A stretch of DNA of 64,000 nucleotides, from the NCBI RefSeq assembly GCF_004331915.1, contig NZ_CP036528.1, positions 2,710,273 to 2,774,272 on the forward strand, read 5' to 3'. The translations under genes and the position numbers were made by a program. Shown here piece by piece: positions 21,303 to 29,758 of the stretch. A model generated the notes under the pieces. It had not been told where the DNA came from. It searched no databases and was given only the letters and a program-made list of their open reading frames with translations. Position 1 is the stretch's first letter. Each line of letters starts with the position of its first letter. The DNA comes from Ureibacillus thermophilus (GTDB lineage: Bacteria; Bacillota; Bacilli; Bacillales_A; Planococcaceae).

Positions 21303-21394
21303 TTTTGAAAAAATTTGTACCTATTACTATAATATCTAATCCAATTCATAGAAAAACCTCATAAATATGAAGAATATTTGTCATATTAAAAAAA

Positions 21395-21697
21395 GAGGTT
21401 TGGACAAATCTAAAAAAACATCACTTTCTCCAAAGAGAAAATGATGTTTTTTTGATATGTATTAAAAATTGATTTCCGTTCCGGGGACGCTTTCCGCGGG
21501 CCCGGAACGAGCCCCCTCTGAGTCATTCCTTCGCTCCTCGTGGTATCGAGAGGGCTCGTCGCAGGAAAGCTTTGCTTTGCGACTAAGCGTGCGCGACAGG
21601 AACTCGCCCCGTCACTCCAATCAATTTCTAGTTATATCAATTTTTTATCAAAACTCTCTCAGCTGCCCCTATCATTTTTGGTTTATGTCCAAGCCTC
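21395..21697 (-). repeat. 300-bp interspersed repeat with terminal inverted repeats, copy B
   Basis: This is an inverted, diverged copy of the element at 35798-36124. Read on the minus strand it begins GAGGCTTGGACATAAAC and ends in the complement of GAGGTTTGGACAAATC, so its ends are inverted repeats. A GC-rich centre and a strong ACATCA.../...TGATGT hairpin near the far end are shared by both copies. It encodes nothing credible. It sits between luxS and the EAL-HDOD remnant. Confidence 0.85.
21405..21452 (-). terminator. Terminator hairpin inside repeat copy B, downstream of luxS
   Basis: AAAACATCACTTTCTC pairs with GAGAAAATGATGTTTT and is followed by T on either strand. It would stop luxS transcription about 260 bases past the stop codon. 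Confidence 0.6.
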
Positions 21698-21710
21698 TGT
21701 ACAAATTAAT

Positions 21711-22178
21711 TTATTCTTCTTTAAACACGATGGACCATTCATTGCGTTTTTCTAGCATTTCTTTTGCCAATTGTTTTGCCCCTTCTAAGCTGTGATTTGC
21801 CGCCCAGCCGCACTGCACTTCATTACATGCAGGAACTTCCGTCGCATTCAATACATCACGAAGGGTTTTTTCTAAAATATCCAATACTTCCTCATAATCT
21901 TCGTGGTTAATCATGGTGAGGTAAAATCCAGTTTGGCATCCCATTGGACTTAAATCCACCACATGGTCTGTGTAGTTGCGGATATGTTCAGCCATTAAAT
22001 GCTCAAGGGAATGCAAAGCTGGCATTTCCATATGTTCTTTATTCGGCTGTTTAAAGCGGATATCGTATTTGCGCACCACATCGCCATTTTGTCCTTCTTT
22101 CACGCCGGCTAAACGAACATAAGGCGCGCTCACCTTTGTATGGTCTAAATTAAAACTTTCCACATTCATTTTTTTCAT
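21711..22178 (-). CDS. luxS: S-ribosylhomocysteine lyase
   Basis: LuxS cleaves S-ribosylhomocysteine to homocysteine and the AI-2 precursor DPD. The metal ligands His56 and His60 lie in [14 protein letters not shown], the third ligand Cys123 in [10 protein letters not shown], and the catalytic Cys81 in [10 protein letters not shown]. The length of 155 residues is normal. The ATG follows AGAGGGAAG. It stands alone with its own promoter, and its stop codon lies 14 bases from a mobile-looking repeat. Confidence 0.97.
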   Translation of the reverse strand: MKKMNVESFNLDHTKVSAPYVRLAGVKEGQNGDVVRKYDIRFKQPNKEHMEMPALHSLEHLMAEHIRNYTDHVVDLSPMGCQTGFYLTMINHEDYEEVLDILEKTLRDVLNATEVPACNEVQCGWAANHSLEGAKQLAKEMLEKRNEWSIVFKEE

Positions 22179-22216
22179 CGAGCTTCCCTCTTTTCCAATC
22201 TTTTATACTACAAATC

Positions 22217-22245
22217 ATTGTACTGCTTTCCTTTTATTCTGTCAC
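22217..22245 (-). promoter_or_regulatory. luxS promoter
   Basis: On the minus strand GTGACA and TACAAT are separated by 17 bases, about 40 bases upstream of the luxS ATG. Confidence 0.65.
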
Positions 22246-22298
22246 TTTTTCCTGGAACAAGGATTGAAACTGAATTTTCTAGCTGCATTTTCTAAATC

Positions 22299-24230
22299 TT
22301 AATTTTTTACGTGGGCAATAAACCGCCATCGAATTAAATAAAAATAAATGATCTGAATTAAAATCAAGAAAGAAAATGCAAATACAATTTCCTTTACAAT
22401 TGAAATATTAGCAATATCTTTCAGCAAATTTTGCAAAGCCAAAAAGGCAAATAAACTATGAACCATCGCCACCCCCCACGGCAAGAAAAACTGAGGGAAT
22501 AATTGATTTGTCACAAGCCCCTTTATTTCGCTGTCAGCAATCCCCATCCGTTTCAATACATCAAATTTCCTTTTTTCTGCATCCAAGTTTGTATGAATTT
22601 TAAAGTAAATAAAGCTGCCGGCCGCCAGCAAAAATACTGCCGCTACTAAAAGCCCTACCAACGTAAATAGAGAATACATTGACAATACATAGGAATAATT
22701 CAACCCAGCGTTTTCAAAATAAAAAGGCAATTCATACTGATTTTTTTCGTATTCTTTTTGCACCTGCTGATAAATCGGCACTCCTACATCCTGCGCCTCA
22801 AGCCATTGAGGAATATCAAAAGCAAATAAATGATACGCCGGCTCCACTTCAGGATAGCCGCTATACGGATTTTTTAATTGTACAAAATCTTCATCGCTAA
22901 TAATGATGGCGTTCGGGCTGACAATGGAACTTGGGAAAATCAATTTTGGATACACTTCATCAATCGTAATGGGCACATTATTTTCTTTTAATACCGTATG
23001 CACAGTTCTTTTTGAAAGCTTTTTAATTGATTCTTCTGAGTAAGGAATAAACATCCCTTCACCGCTGTCCAACTGCACCATCGGATAGCCATAAGAAAAC
23101 AGCAAACTGTTTATATCCGATTCCCGAAACACTTCCACTTCGTAATTCGTATAAGAAGAGGTTTGTTTTTTTACTTCGAAGCGGGTGAAATGATAGGAAA
23201 GCCCTTTCTCTTCCAATTCATTGACAATGGATGAAATATGCTCTTTCTCATAGGGATTATCAATATGCCCTTTATAAATCAACCCCAATGGATTTAATTT
23301 GTCATATTGAGATGTATAGGATGACAAGGCTGCAAGCAAGCCGATGCATAAAAAAGCAGCTGCCGAAACCATCGTAACAACAAAATACATTTTTCCGTTA
23401 TTTTTCAAAATAAACGTTTGCTCGGCAATGGACAGCATACTTGATTTTTTCCAATAAAAATTTTTTCTGCTTTTTATTGCCTCCACAATCCATTGGACTG
23501 TATCTGTAAAGAAAAGATATGTGCCAATGGTAATGAGAAGGGGCAATAATACAACAAATAGATAAAAGTTCACCCGGTTCGTAAGCAACGACAAAAGATA
23601 GGCCACCACTAATAAAATGATGGACAAAACCGCTCTCTTTTTTGAAAAGCGGCCGTTCATATGAGGATATTGATACCATCTTAATAAATCAATAATTTTT
23701 CTTTCAGGAGAAAAGTTGACGCTGATGATCGAAATGATCACAAAGGCGCTGAAATAGACAGCAATCGTCAAAATAAAAGGTTCCCATTGAAAATACAACG
23801 GCAGCTCTTCCAACATTAAAATTTCCCTGACAATCATAAAGAAAAATTTCGTAAAGGCGTATCCAAAAAGAATGCCACAAGCAATTGAAAGACTTCCGAT
23901 GATAATGGTCTCCAAAAAGATGAGCTTGCTGAGCTGCCGCTTCTCCATCCCTAAATGAAGCAGAATCGCAAATTCCTTCGCCCTCGATTCTAAAAAAGCT
24001 TTCATGGAATAAAAAATAAAAAACCATGAAAACAGCACTAAAATCATTTCAGCAAAGACCATCCCGCCAATCGGCACTTTTCCTAAATACCCGTTTTCGA
24101 TTTCCGGATGAAACATCAACATTGAATAGATGAAAAATACGAACACGGAAAAAAAGCTGGCCATAAAGAAAGCCGCGTAAATCCGGAAATTCCGAAACAC
24201 ATTACGGTAAGCGAATTGATGAAAGGTCAC
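22299..24230 (-). CDS. BceB-type FtsX-like ABC permease
   Basis: This 643-residue permease has the BceB layout: about ten membrane segments, two FtsX regions (residues 60-180 and 530-620) and a large extracellular domain between the seventh and eighth segments (roughly residues 310-510). Such permeases remove peptide antibiotics from their lipid targets and also act as sensors for the partner kinase. The GTG at 24230 follows GGGGGAAG and overlaps the ATPase gene by 29 bases. The target drug (bacitracin, nisin or other) cannot be read from sequence. Confidence 0.92.
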   Translation of the reverse strand: MTFHQFAYRNVFRNFRIYAAFFMASFFSVFVFFIYSMLMFHPEIENGYLGKVPIGGMVFAEMILVLFSWFFIFYSMKAFLESRAKEFAILLHLGMEKRQLSKLIFLETIIIGSLSIACGILFGYAFTKFFFMIVREILMLEELPLYFQWEPFILTIAVYFSAFVIISIISVNFSPERKIIDLLRWYQYPHMNGRFSKKRAVLSIILLVVAYLLSLLTNRVNFYLFVVLLPLLITIGTYLFFTDTVQWIVEAIKSRKNFYWKKSSMLSIAEQTFILKNNGKMYFVVTMVSAAAFLCIGLLAALSSYTSQYDKLNPLGLIYKGHIDNPYEKEHISSIVNELEEKGLSYHFTRFEVKKQTSSYTNYEVEVFRESDINSLLFSYGYPMVQLDSGEGMFIPYSEESIKKLSKRTVHTVLKENNVPITIDEVYPKLIFPSSIVSPNAIIISDEDFVQLKNPYSGYPEVEPAYHLFAFDIPQWLEAQDVGVPIYQQVQKEYEKNQYELPFYFENAGLNYSYVLSMYSLFTLVGLLVAAVFLLAAGSFIYFKIHTNLDAEKRKFDVLKRMGIADSEIKGLVTNQLFPQFFLPWGVAMVHSLFAFLALQNLLKDIANISIVKEIVFAFSFLILIQIIYFYLIRWRFIAHVKN

Positions 24231-24975
24231 CGACTCTTCCCCCCAACAAGCTCAACACGTTTAATATTCGTTGGAAAAAGGTTTGCCTGCGGTCATCCCG
24301 ATAAATTTCATTAAAATATTCGCCATCTTTGATAAAAAGCACCCGGTCGCAGAAGCTGGCTGCAATTGGGTCATGGGTCACCATAATAATTGTTGCGTTT
24401 CTTTCTTTGTTTATTTTGCTTAACAATTCAAGCACTTCCCTTGAATTATGAGAGTCCAGATTTCCTGTCGGTTCATCGGCTAAAATGATGGCAGGCTCAT
24501 GGATAAGGGCGCGGGCGATGGCCACCCTTTGCGCTTGACCGCCGGATAATTCATCTGGCCTTTTATTTAAAACGCTTGATAAGCCTAACTTTTCCGTCAG
24601 TTCAATTACCCGCTCTTTCATTAATGAAACAGGCTGGTTGTCCAGGGTCAGCGGCAATACTATATTTTCTTCCACCGTCAACATCGGAAGCAAATTAAAA
24701 TCCTGAAAGATGAAGCCTAATTCTCTCCTCCTGAAATAGGCGAGTTCTGTTTTATTAAATAAATGTGGCTTTGTTCCGTTAAAAATAATCTCCCCAGATG
24801 TTGGTTTATCGATGGTGGAAATGATGTTAAGCAGGGTAGTTTTCCCGCTTCCGCTAGGACCCATAACCGCCAAAAATTCTCCCTTTTCCACTTCAAAACT
24901 TAATTGGTTCAATGCCCGGTGCGTCACTTTTCCTTCATATACTTTTGTTACATCGATGACTTGCAATATTGGCAT
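24202..24975 (-). CDS. BceA-type ABC transporter ATP-binding protein
   Basis: This ATPase of the MacB/BceA family has Walker A GPSGSGKTTLL, the Q-loop FIFQDFNLLP, the signature LSGGQAQRVAIARAL and Walker B IILADEPTGNLDS. It has 257 residues. It energises the FtsX-like permease encoded directly downstream, with which it overlaps. It follows the sensor kinase by 20 bases, so the four genes form one operon. Confidence 0.95.
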   Translation of the reverse strand: MPILQVIDVTKVYEGKVTHRALNQLSFEVEKGEFLAVMGPSGSGKTTLLNIISTIDKPTSGEIIFNGTKPHLFNKTELAYFRRRELGFIFQDFNLLPMLTVEENIVLPLTLDNQPVSLMKERVIELTEKLGLSSVLNKRPDELSGGQAQRVAIARALIHEPAIILADEPTGNLDSHNSREVLELLSKINKERNATIIMVTHDPIAASFCDRVLFIKDGEYFNEIYRDDRRQTFFQRILNVLSLLGGRVGDLSSIRLP

Positions 24976-24995
24976 ATAATTCCCTCAATTCATAC

Positions 24996-25970
24996 TTAGA
25001 ATACAACTTTTACCGTTGTTCCTTTTCCAACTTCCGATTCAATCACTAATTCATGGCCCAACTTCTCGCAAATTTCTTTCGCCAAGAATAAACCCATACC
25101 GGTAGACTCTCCTGTTCTTCGGCCATTTTCCCCTGTAAAGAACGGCTTTGTCACGCGGGATAAATCGGATTTGGGAATGCCGATTCCTTCATCTTGCACA
25201 AATAAAACCGTTTTTCCTTCATCTTTTTCTACAAAAATTTTCACTTTTTTATTTGGCTTGAAGGTATATTTCACGGCATTTGTTATAAATTGACCAAGCA
25301 TAAATTTCAACCATTTTGAATCGGTTGTCACAGTTATAGTCTGGTCGATATTAATCACCGGAAAGACATGATTTGTAATAAATAAACGTTTATTGTCATT
25401 GATTGTTGCCGTGACAATTTCTTTTAAATTCACCTCATCTATCTGCATATCCTCTTCAAACTTTTCAAGTCGTGCGCTCATTAATACCATTTCAATGCCC
25501 CGTTTTAACCGGTCCACTTCTTCTTGAATGCTCGACCGATCCAATTCCTCTTCCTGCAGCAGCAGTTCTATAACAGAAATAGGCGTTTTCATTTGGTGAA
25601 TCCATTGATTTAGAAACTTTTCCTGCCGATTTTGTTTCACATAAAGGTTTTGCACTTCATTTTGATAGTGCCGGTACAATTCCTGCAAATAAGCCTCCAT
25701 TTGAAGATGCTCCGGTGTTTTTGCATTTTTTTGAAGGGCATCGTCCATCGAGTTTGGCAAATTGGAAATTCTATTAAGAAAATTTTTCCGGAATACATAT
25801 CGAATAGCTAGAAAAGAAAAAATAAGCACCATACTGATTACGATGGAATAGATGGCTGTATCCACGTTTCGAAACCCATCCAGCCAGTACAAAGACAAAA
25901 TAAAAAGAACGACGAACAGCTCGAATATGATAAAGGATATGTTCTCCTTCAAAAATAGTTTTAATCCCAT
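24996..25970 (-). CDS. BceS-type intramembrane-sensing histidine kinase
   Basis: This 324-residue kinase has two N-terminal membrane segments joined by a very short loop and no extracellular sensor domain, the hallmark of BceS-like kinases that rely on the permease for sensing. The phospho-acceptor His is in FLNQWIHQMKTPISV, and the ATP-binding boxes are FITNAVKYTF, VQDEGIGIP and GMGLFLAKEI. I place the start at the ATG at 25970, which follows GGAGG and lies one base past the regulator stop codon. Confidence 0.94.
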   Translation of the reverse strand: MGLKLFLKENISFIIFELFVVLFILSLYWLDGFRNVDTAIYSIVISMVLIFSFLAIRYVFRKNFLNRISNLPNSMDDALQKNAKTPEHLQMEAYLQELYRHYQNEVQNLYVKQNRQEKFLNQWIHQMKTPISVIELLLQEEELDRSSIQEEVDRLKRGIEMVLMSARLEKFEEDMQIDEVNLKEIVTATINDNKRLFITNHVFPVINIDQTITVTTDSKWLKFMLGQFITNAVKYTFKPNKKVKIFVEKDEGKTVLFVQDEGIGIPKSDLSRVTKPFFTGENGRRTGESTGMGLFLAKEICEKLGHELVIESEVGKGTTVKVVF

Positions 25971-25971
25971 A

Positions 25972-26676
25972 CTATTTTTCCTCCGAATGTAAAACAAATC
26001 GATAACCGGCGCCGCGGACCGTTTCGATCACTGATTGAACACCGTACTCCGCAAGTTTTTTCCGAACGCGGGTCATGTTTACATTCAATGTGTTTTCATC
26101 CACAAAGGCTTGGTCATCCCATAGCTCTTCAAGCAATTTTTCCCGGGATACCACTTTCGGCGACTCCCGCATGAGCAAGTTTAAAATGGCGCATTCCTTT
26201 TTTTGCAGAGGGATTTCCACGTTTCGCACATGCATTTCCATTCGCTCCAAATAGAGAGTCAATTGCCCCAGCTGGACTGTTCTTTCTTCCTGTCTTGTTG
26301 AATATTCTCCATAGGATCTTCTTAAATGACTCTTAATTTTGGCGAGCACAATTTCATAATTGAATGGTTTTGTAATAAAATCATCGCCGCCATTTTCCAA
26401 CGCAAATACTTGGTCCATCTCGCCGGAACGGGCAGAAATAAAAATAATCGGACACTTTGTATATTGCCTCAATTGTCTGCACCAATAATATCCATCATAA
26501 GAAGGCAAGTTTATATCAAGCAAGATTAAATGCGGTGAAAAAGCCAAGCATTCCTCAATAATTTCATCAAAATTTTTTACGATTTCCACTTCATATTGAT
26601 ATTTTTTCAATGTTTCAGCAAGCAGAGAAGCGATTTTATAGTCATCCTCAATGATATAAATTCGCGTACTTTCCAA
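25972..26676 (-). CDS. BceR-type OmpR-family response regulator
   Basis: This is a response regulator of 234 residues with an N-terminal receiver (acidic pair IIEDD, phospho-acceptor Asp in LILLDINLPSYDG, Lys in ITKPF) and a C-terminal winged helix (ending VRGAGYRFVLH). It starts with TTG at 26676 after GGGGGGAAG. It heads the regulator-kinase-ATPase-permease order of Bce modules. It probably activates the transporter genes; I did not find a convincing operator. Confidence 0.93.
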   Translation of the reverse strand: MESTRIYIIEDDYKIASLLAETLKKYQYEVEIVKNFDEIIEECLAFSPHLILLDINLPSYDGYYWCRQLRQYTKCPIIFISARSGEMDQVFALENGGDDFITKPFNYEIVLAKIKSHLRRSYGEYSTRQEERTVQLGQLTLYLERMEMHVRNVEIPLQKKECAILNLLMRESPKVVSREKLLEELWDDQAFVDENTLNVNMTRVRKKLAEYGVQSVIETVRGAGYRFVLHSEEK

Positions 26677-26910
26677 ATTTCTTCCCCCCTATCGGTACAT
26701 CTAACTTTATTTTATCAAAAATAGAACAGCGGTCATATATACGCCCCTTTCAACTTTCTTATTAGCCAAATTTTTCATGGCTCTTCACAAAAGTGTCACA
26801 GTTACTTTTTAAAATAGGCAAATTCCTTATTGACGAATCAAAACTGTTATAATACAATTACAAATACAAAGAGGTATTATAAAACAGTTAATCTGCAAGG
26901 AGGTCCCCAC

Positions 26911-27036
26911 ATGTTAGAAAATATCGTTGAGTTCTTCAAAAATTTGCCAGATAAAATTTGCGTTAAATGCGGTGAAAAAATAGAAGAACAAAGTGAATGC
27001 TACACAAACACTTGCGAAAAATGCAGCTCACACTAA
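26911..27036 (+). CDS. yhfH: YhfH-family small zinc-ribbon-like protein
   Basis: This is a 41-residue protein with cysteines arranged CVKC, then CYTNTCEKC, which would make a small zinc site. The start ATG follows a perfect AAGGAGGT. It resembles the YhfH family known from Bacillus genomes, whose function is unknown. It stands alone between divergent and convergent neighbours, with a terminator about 80 bases downstream. Confidence 0.75.
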   Translation: MLENIVEFFKNLPDKICVKCGEKIEEQSECYTNTCEKCSSH

Positions 27037-27114
27037 GAGCATCGCAACCGCTTACAACCTATGAAATGAACTTACTATTAAATCGCTTAACTTACCGTTC
27101 ATCAAATCGTTTAC

Positions 27115-27155
27115 AAAAAAAATCCTCAAAGTCCGAAACTTTGAGGATTTTTTTG
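27115..27155. terminator. Bidirectional terminator
   Basis: AAATCCTCAAAGT pairs with ACTTTGAGGATTT with A runs before and T runs after. It serves the YhfH gene on the plus strand and the YtkA-like lipoprotein operon on the minus strand. Confidence 0.85.
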
Positions 27156-27167
27156 TACTACTCTGCA

Positions 27168-27239
27168 TCAATGGCTCCCATGAGAATCTTCAGTGGAATC
27201 ATGATGATCTTGAAGTTCATGCTGCATTTGTGCTGTGTC
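27168..27239 (-). other. In-frame His-rich tail beyond the lipoprotein stop codon
   Basis: These 23 codons plus a TGA continue the frame of the lipoprotein after its TAA. They encode MQHELQDHHDSTEDSHGSH at their end, with six His. The composition is typical of metal-binding tails and unlike non-coding sequence. It is either a recent nonsense mutation, a read-through extension or a sequencing error. Confidence 0.7.
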
Positions 27240-27695
27240 TTATTTCGATGTATCTTCTTCCGGAATCACTTTGCTCATATCCGGACTACCTGCAATAATT
27301 TGTTTTTTCGGCATTACATGCAAACCCCTTGCTGTTGTATGGGCATACATATAATACACCCCATCATGATTAAATGTAAATTCTGCTTTATATACGCCAT
27401 CTCCCGCATGTTCCGCTTTAATCATGGAACCTTGTTCGCGCAAACCGGATTCCCAAACTTCAAATTCTACAGAATCCGCATCTTCCACATCTTCATTGTT
27501 TTGTGTCACATGGGCAGCGAGTTCCACCGGCTCCCCTACTTTCACTTCATCCGGCGTCAATATCTCAACATTCACTTCCAAAGCAGAAACATCAACAGGT
27601 TCATCATTTGTATCCACTTTTGGTTCTTTATCGTCAGAATTGCATCCAACTAATAGCATAGGTACAGCCAGTATAGCAATCATCCATTTTTTCAT
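27240..27695 (-). CDS. YtkA-like domain lipoprotein, probably truncated
   Basis: This is an exported lipoprotein with Cys18 after the lipobox LLVGC, followed by an acidic linker and a YtkA-like immunoglobulin-type domain (EVNVEILTPDEVKVGEPVEL to the HDGVYYMYAHTTARG end). The gene directly follows a sensor kinase gene, 1 base past its stop. In the same frame after the TAA stop, a further 23 codons rich in His, Asp and Gln run to a TGA at 27168, just ahead of the terminator. The full ancestral protein was therefore probably 175 residues with a metal-binding tail. Its ligand is unknown. Confidence 0.85.
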   Translation of the reverse strand: MKKWMIAILAVPMLLVGCNSDDKEPKVDTNDEPVDVSALEVNVEILTPDEVKVGEPVELAAHVTQNNEDVEDADSVEFEVWESGLREQGSMIKAEHAGDGVYKAEFTFNHDGVYYMYAHTTARGLHVMPKKQIIAGSPDMSKVIPEEDTSK

Positions 27696-27696
27696 G

Positions 27697-29082
27697 TCAA
27701 TCTTCCTCCATTATTGGTAATGAAATTGTTACAAGTGTTCCCTCACCTAAAGCACTTTTGATGGAAAGGGTCCCATCATGCTGTTTCACTAACTGTTTCA
27801 CAATAGAAAGTCCCAAACCAGCTCCACCGTCAGCTCGGCTTCTTGCTTTATTAACCCGATAAAATCGTTCGGTCACACGAGGGAGGTCTTCTTCAGGTAT
27901 GCCAATTCCTTCATCTTGAATCTCCACGATAGCGCGGTGGTCTGATTCATAACAAAGAATGGTTACTTGCGAGTTATCATTGGAGTAGCGAATCGCATTT
28001 TCAATCACATTAATGAAAATTTGTTTAAGCTTCTCTTCATCTCCTTGAACGATGATATTTTCATCCAACTTTTGCATCATGCGAATATTTTTTTCTTTTG
28101 CTTGTCCCTCAAGGAGCTTCACGGATTCTCGAATGGTTTCTGAAAGGACAATCGGCAACATTTCAATTTCTTCTTGCTCTTTTCGGACAAGCTGCAGCAA
28201 TTCATTCGTCATCCGTTCCATGCGAATCGCTTCACGAAGAATCAGCTCCAATGCTTCTTCCCGCTCTTTTCCTTCAAGAAGTTGATTTTGAATAGCTTCG
28301 CTGTAGCCTTTAATGTAGCTAATCGGCGTGCGCAGTTCATGGGAAACGGTTGCTAAAAACGCTTTTTGTTTTTCATCTTCCTGCTGAATTGCCTCTGCCA
28401 TATGGTTAAAGGCTTCTGAGAGCATGCCAATCTCATCTTTGGAAGCCACCTTTACCCTTGTGCTGTAATCCCCTTCCGTCATTTTTTCAACTGCCGTTTG
28501 CAGCTCGTTTAAAGGACGCATGAGCCGCTTTAAACTTTGATGAACCAAAATGGCGATGAGAAGAGCAAAAATCATCCCTCCACCTATAAATATAGCCACT
28601 TCTGTTTTAGCTAATTCAGTAATTTTTGCTAAAGGATAATAAATATAGATAATTCCTTCCAATCGGTTTTGATCCAATAGCGGCAAAATCACCGATACAA
28701 CTTCCCGATTAAACCGCTCTTCATAGCCGATTTTTGTAACAGTTTCTCCTTTCAATAAAATCCGCCGTTCATTTGGACCAATCAAAGTATTGTAATCAAT
28801 TTCAAAAGGGACGCAAGCACTCAATTCCCGCGGGTTGCGGACGGCAAATACATCATAATTGGCATGTCGATTAAACTCCTCCACCTTTTCTACAAAGGTA
28901 TCTGTTACTTTTCCCCCTGTATACATGGATTGGAGGTTTTCGCCAATCTCAACCATTTCGCTTTTCGTATCTTCTACATAAAATTTTTCATAGAGAAAAT
29001 CGGCGAAAATATACATAAAGGCAATGGTCAACACTAAGTATGCAATAATTAAAATCCAAATCTTGGTTGAAAGCTTTCTCAT
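27697..29082 (-). CDS. HAMP-domain sensor histidine kinase
   Basis: This is a membrane sensor kinase of 461 residues. One membrane segment at the N-terminus and another near residues 165-185 enclose an extracellular domain of about 135 residues with a single Cys (SACVPFEID). A HAMP linker (MRPLNELQTAVEKMTEGDYSTRV) follows, then the H-box ATVSHELRTPISYIKGYSE, the N-box VIENAIRYSN and the G boxes DEGIGIPEEDLPRV and GAGLGLSIVKQL. It overlaps its regulator gene by 4 bases. The signal is unknown; its partners suggest a cell-envelope cue. Confidence 0.95.
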   Translation of the reverse strand: MRKLSTKIWILIIAYLVLTIAFMYIFADFLYEKFYVEDTKSEMVEIGENLQSMYTGGKVTDTFVEKVEEFNRHANYDVFAVRNPRELSACVPFEIDYNTLIGPNERRILLKGETVTKIGYEERFNREVVSVILPLLDQNRLEGIIYIYYPLAKITELAKTEVAIFIGGGMIFALLIAILVHQSLKRLMRPLNELQTAVEKMTEGDYSTRVKVASKDEIGMLSEAFNHMAEAIQQEDEKQKAFLATVSHELRTPISYIKGYSEAIQNQLLEGKEREEALELILREAIRMERMTNELLQLVRKEQEEIEMLPIVLSETIRESVKLLEGQAKEKNIRMMQKLDENIIVQGDEEKLKQIFINVIENAIRYSNDNSQVTILCYESDHRAIVEIQDEGIGIPEEDLPRVTERFYRVNKARSRADGGAGLGLSIVKQLVKQHDGTLSIKSALGEGTLVTISLPIMEED

Positions 29083-29756
29083 ACTTGATCAAAGCGATAA
29101 CCAATCCCCCATACGGTTTGGATATAGTCGCTTGCCTCCTTTGAAATTTTCCTCAATTTTAGCCGCAATGTTTTGATATGAGTATCCACCGTTCTTGTGC
29201 CGCCATCGTAATCCATTTCCCAAATCTTTTCCAATAATTGTTCTCGGGAAAAAACGGTGTTCGGATTTTTCATAAAAAGCTGAAGCAAATCAAATTCCTT
29301 TAATGTTAAAGTAACTTTTTGATTGTTGACATAAACTTTGCGGGAAGCTTCATCCAGCTTAATAACTCCCCGTTCGAGAAACTGCTGCTTGTTCATTCCA
29401 GTTCTTCTTAAAACCGCTTGAATTCTTGCAATCAGTTCGCTGGCTGTGAAAGGTTTGACGATGTAATCATCCCCGCCAATTGTCAACCCTTTCACTTTGT
29501 CCTCATTGGCGTCTCTTGCGGTCAAAAAAATAATGGGTATGGATGAGATTTTTCGAATGTTTTCGCATACGCGGAATCCATCTTCTTTCGGCATCATTAC
29601 ATCCAGAAGGACAAGATCCGCTTCTTTGCGTTCAATAATGGGATAGGCTTCTTCGCCGCTTTCCACAGCAATCGTTTGAAAAAATGATTTTGAAAGCATG
29701 ACTTCAATCAAATTTCGCATGTCTTGTTCATCATCGATAATCAACACGGTTGGCAT
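29079..29756 (-). CDS. OmpR-family response regulator
   Basis: This is a receiver plus winged-helix regulator of 225 residues. The acidic pocket is LIIDDEQD, the phospho-acceptor Asp is in LVLLDVMMPKEDGF, and the conserved Lys is in IVKPFTASEL. The DNA-binding end is SDYIQTVWGIGYRFD. The starts TTG 29762, ATG 29759 and ATG 29756 are all possible; the last lies best from the GGGAGG site. It is co-transcribed with the kinase and two lipoprotein genes. Confidence 0.94.
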   Translation of the reverse strand: MPTVLIIDDEQDMRNLIEVMLSKSFFQTIAVESGEEAYPIIERKEADLVLLDVMMPKEDGFRVCENIRKISSIPIIFLTARDANEDKVKGLTIGGDDYIVKPFTASELIARIQAVLRRTGMNKQQFLERGVIKLDEASRKVYVNNQKVTLTLKEFDLLQLFMKNPNTVFSREQLLEKIWEMDYDGGTRTVDTHIKTLRLKLRKISKEASDYIQTVWGIGYRFDQV

Positions 29757-29758
29757 CA

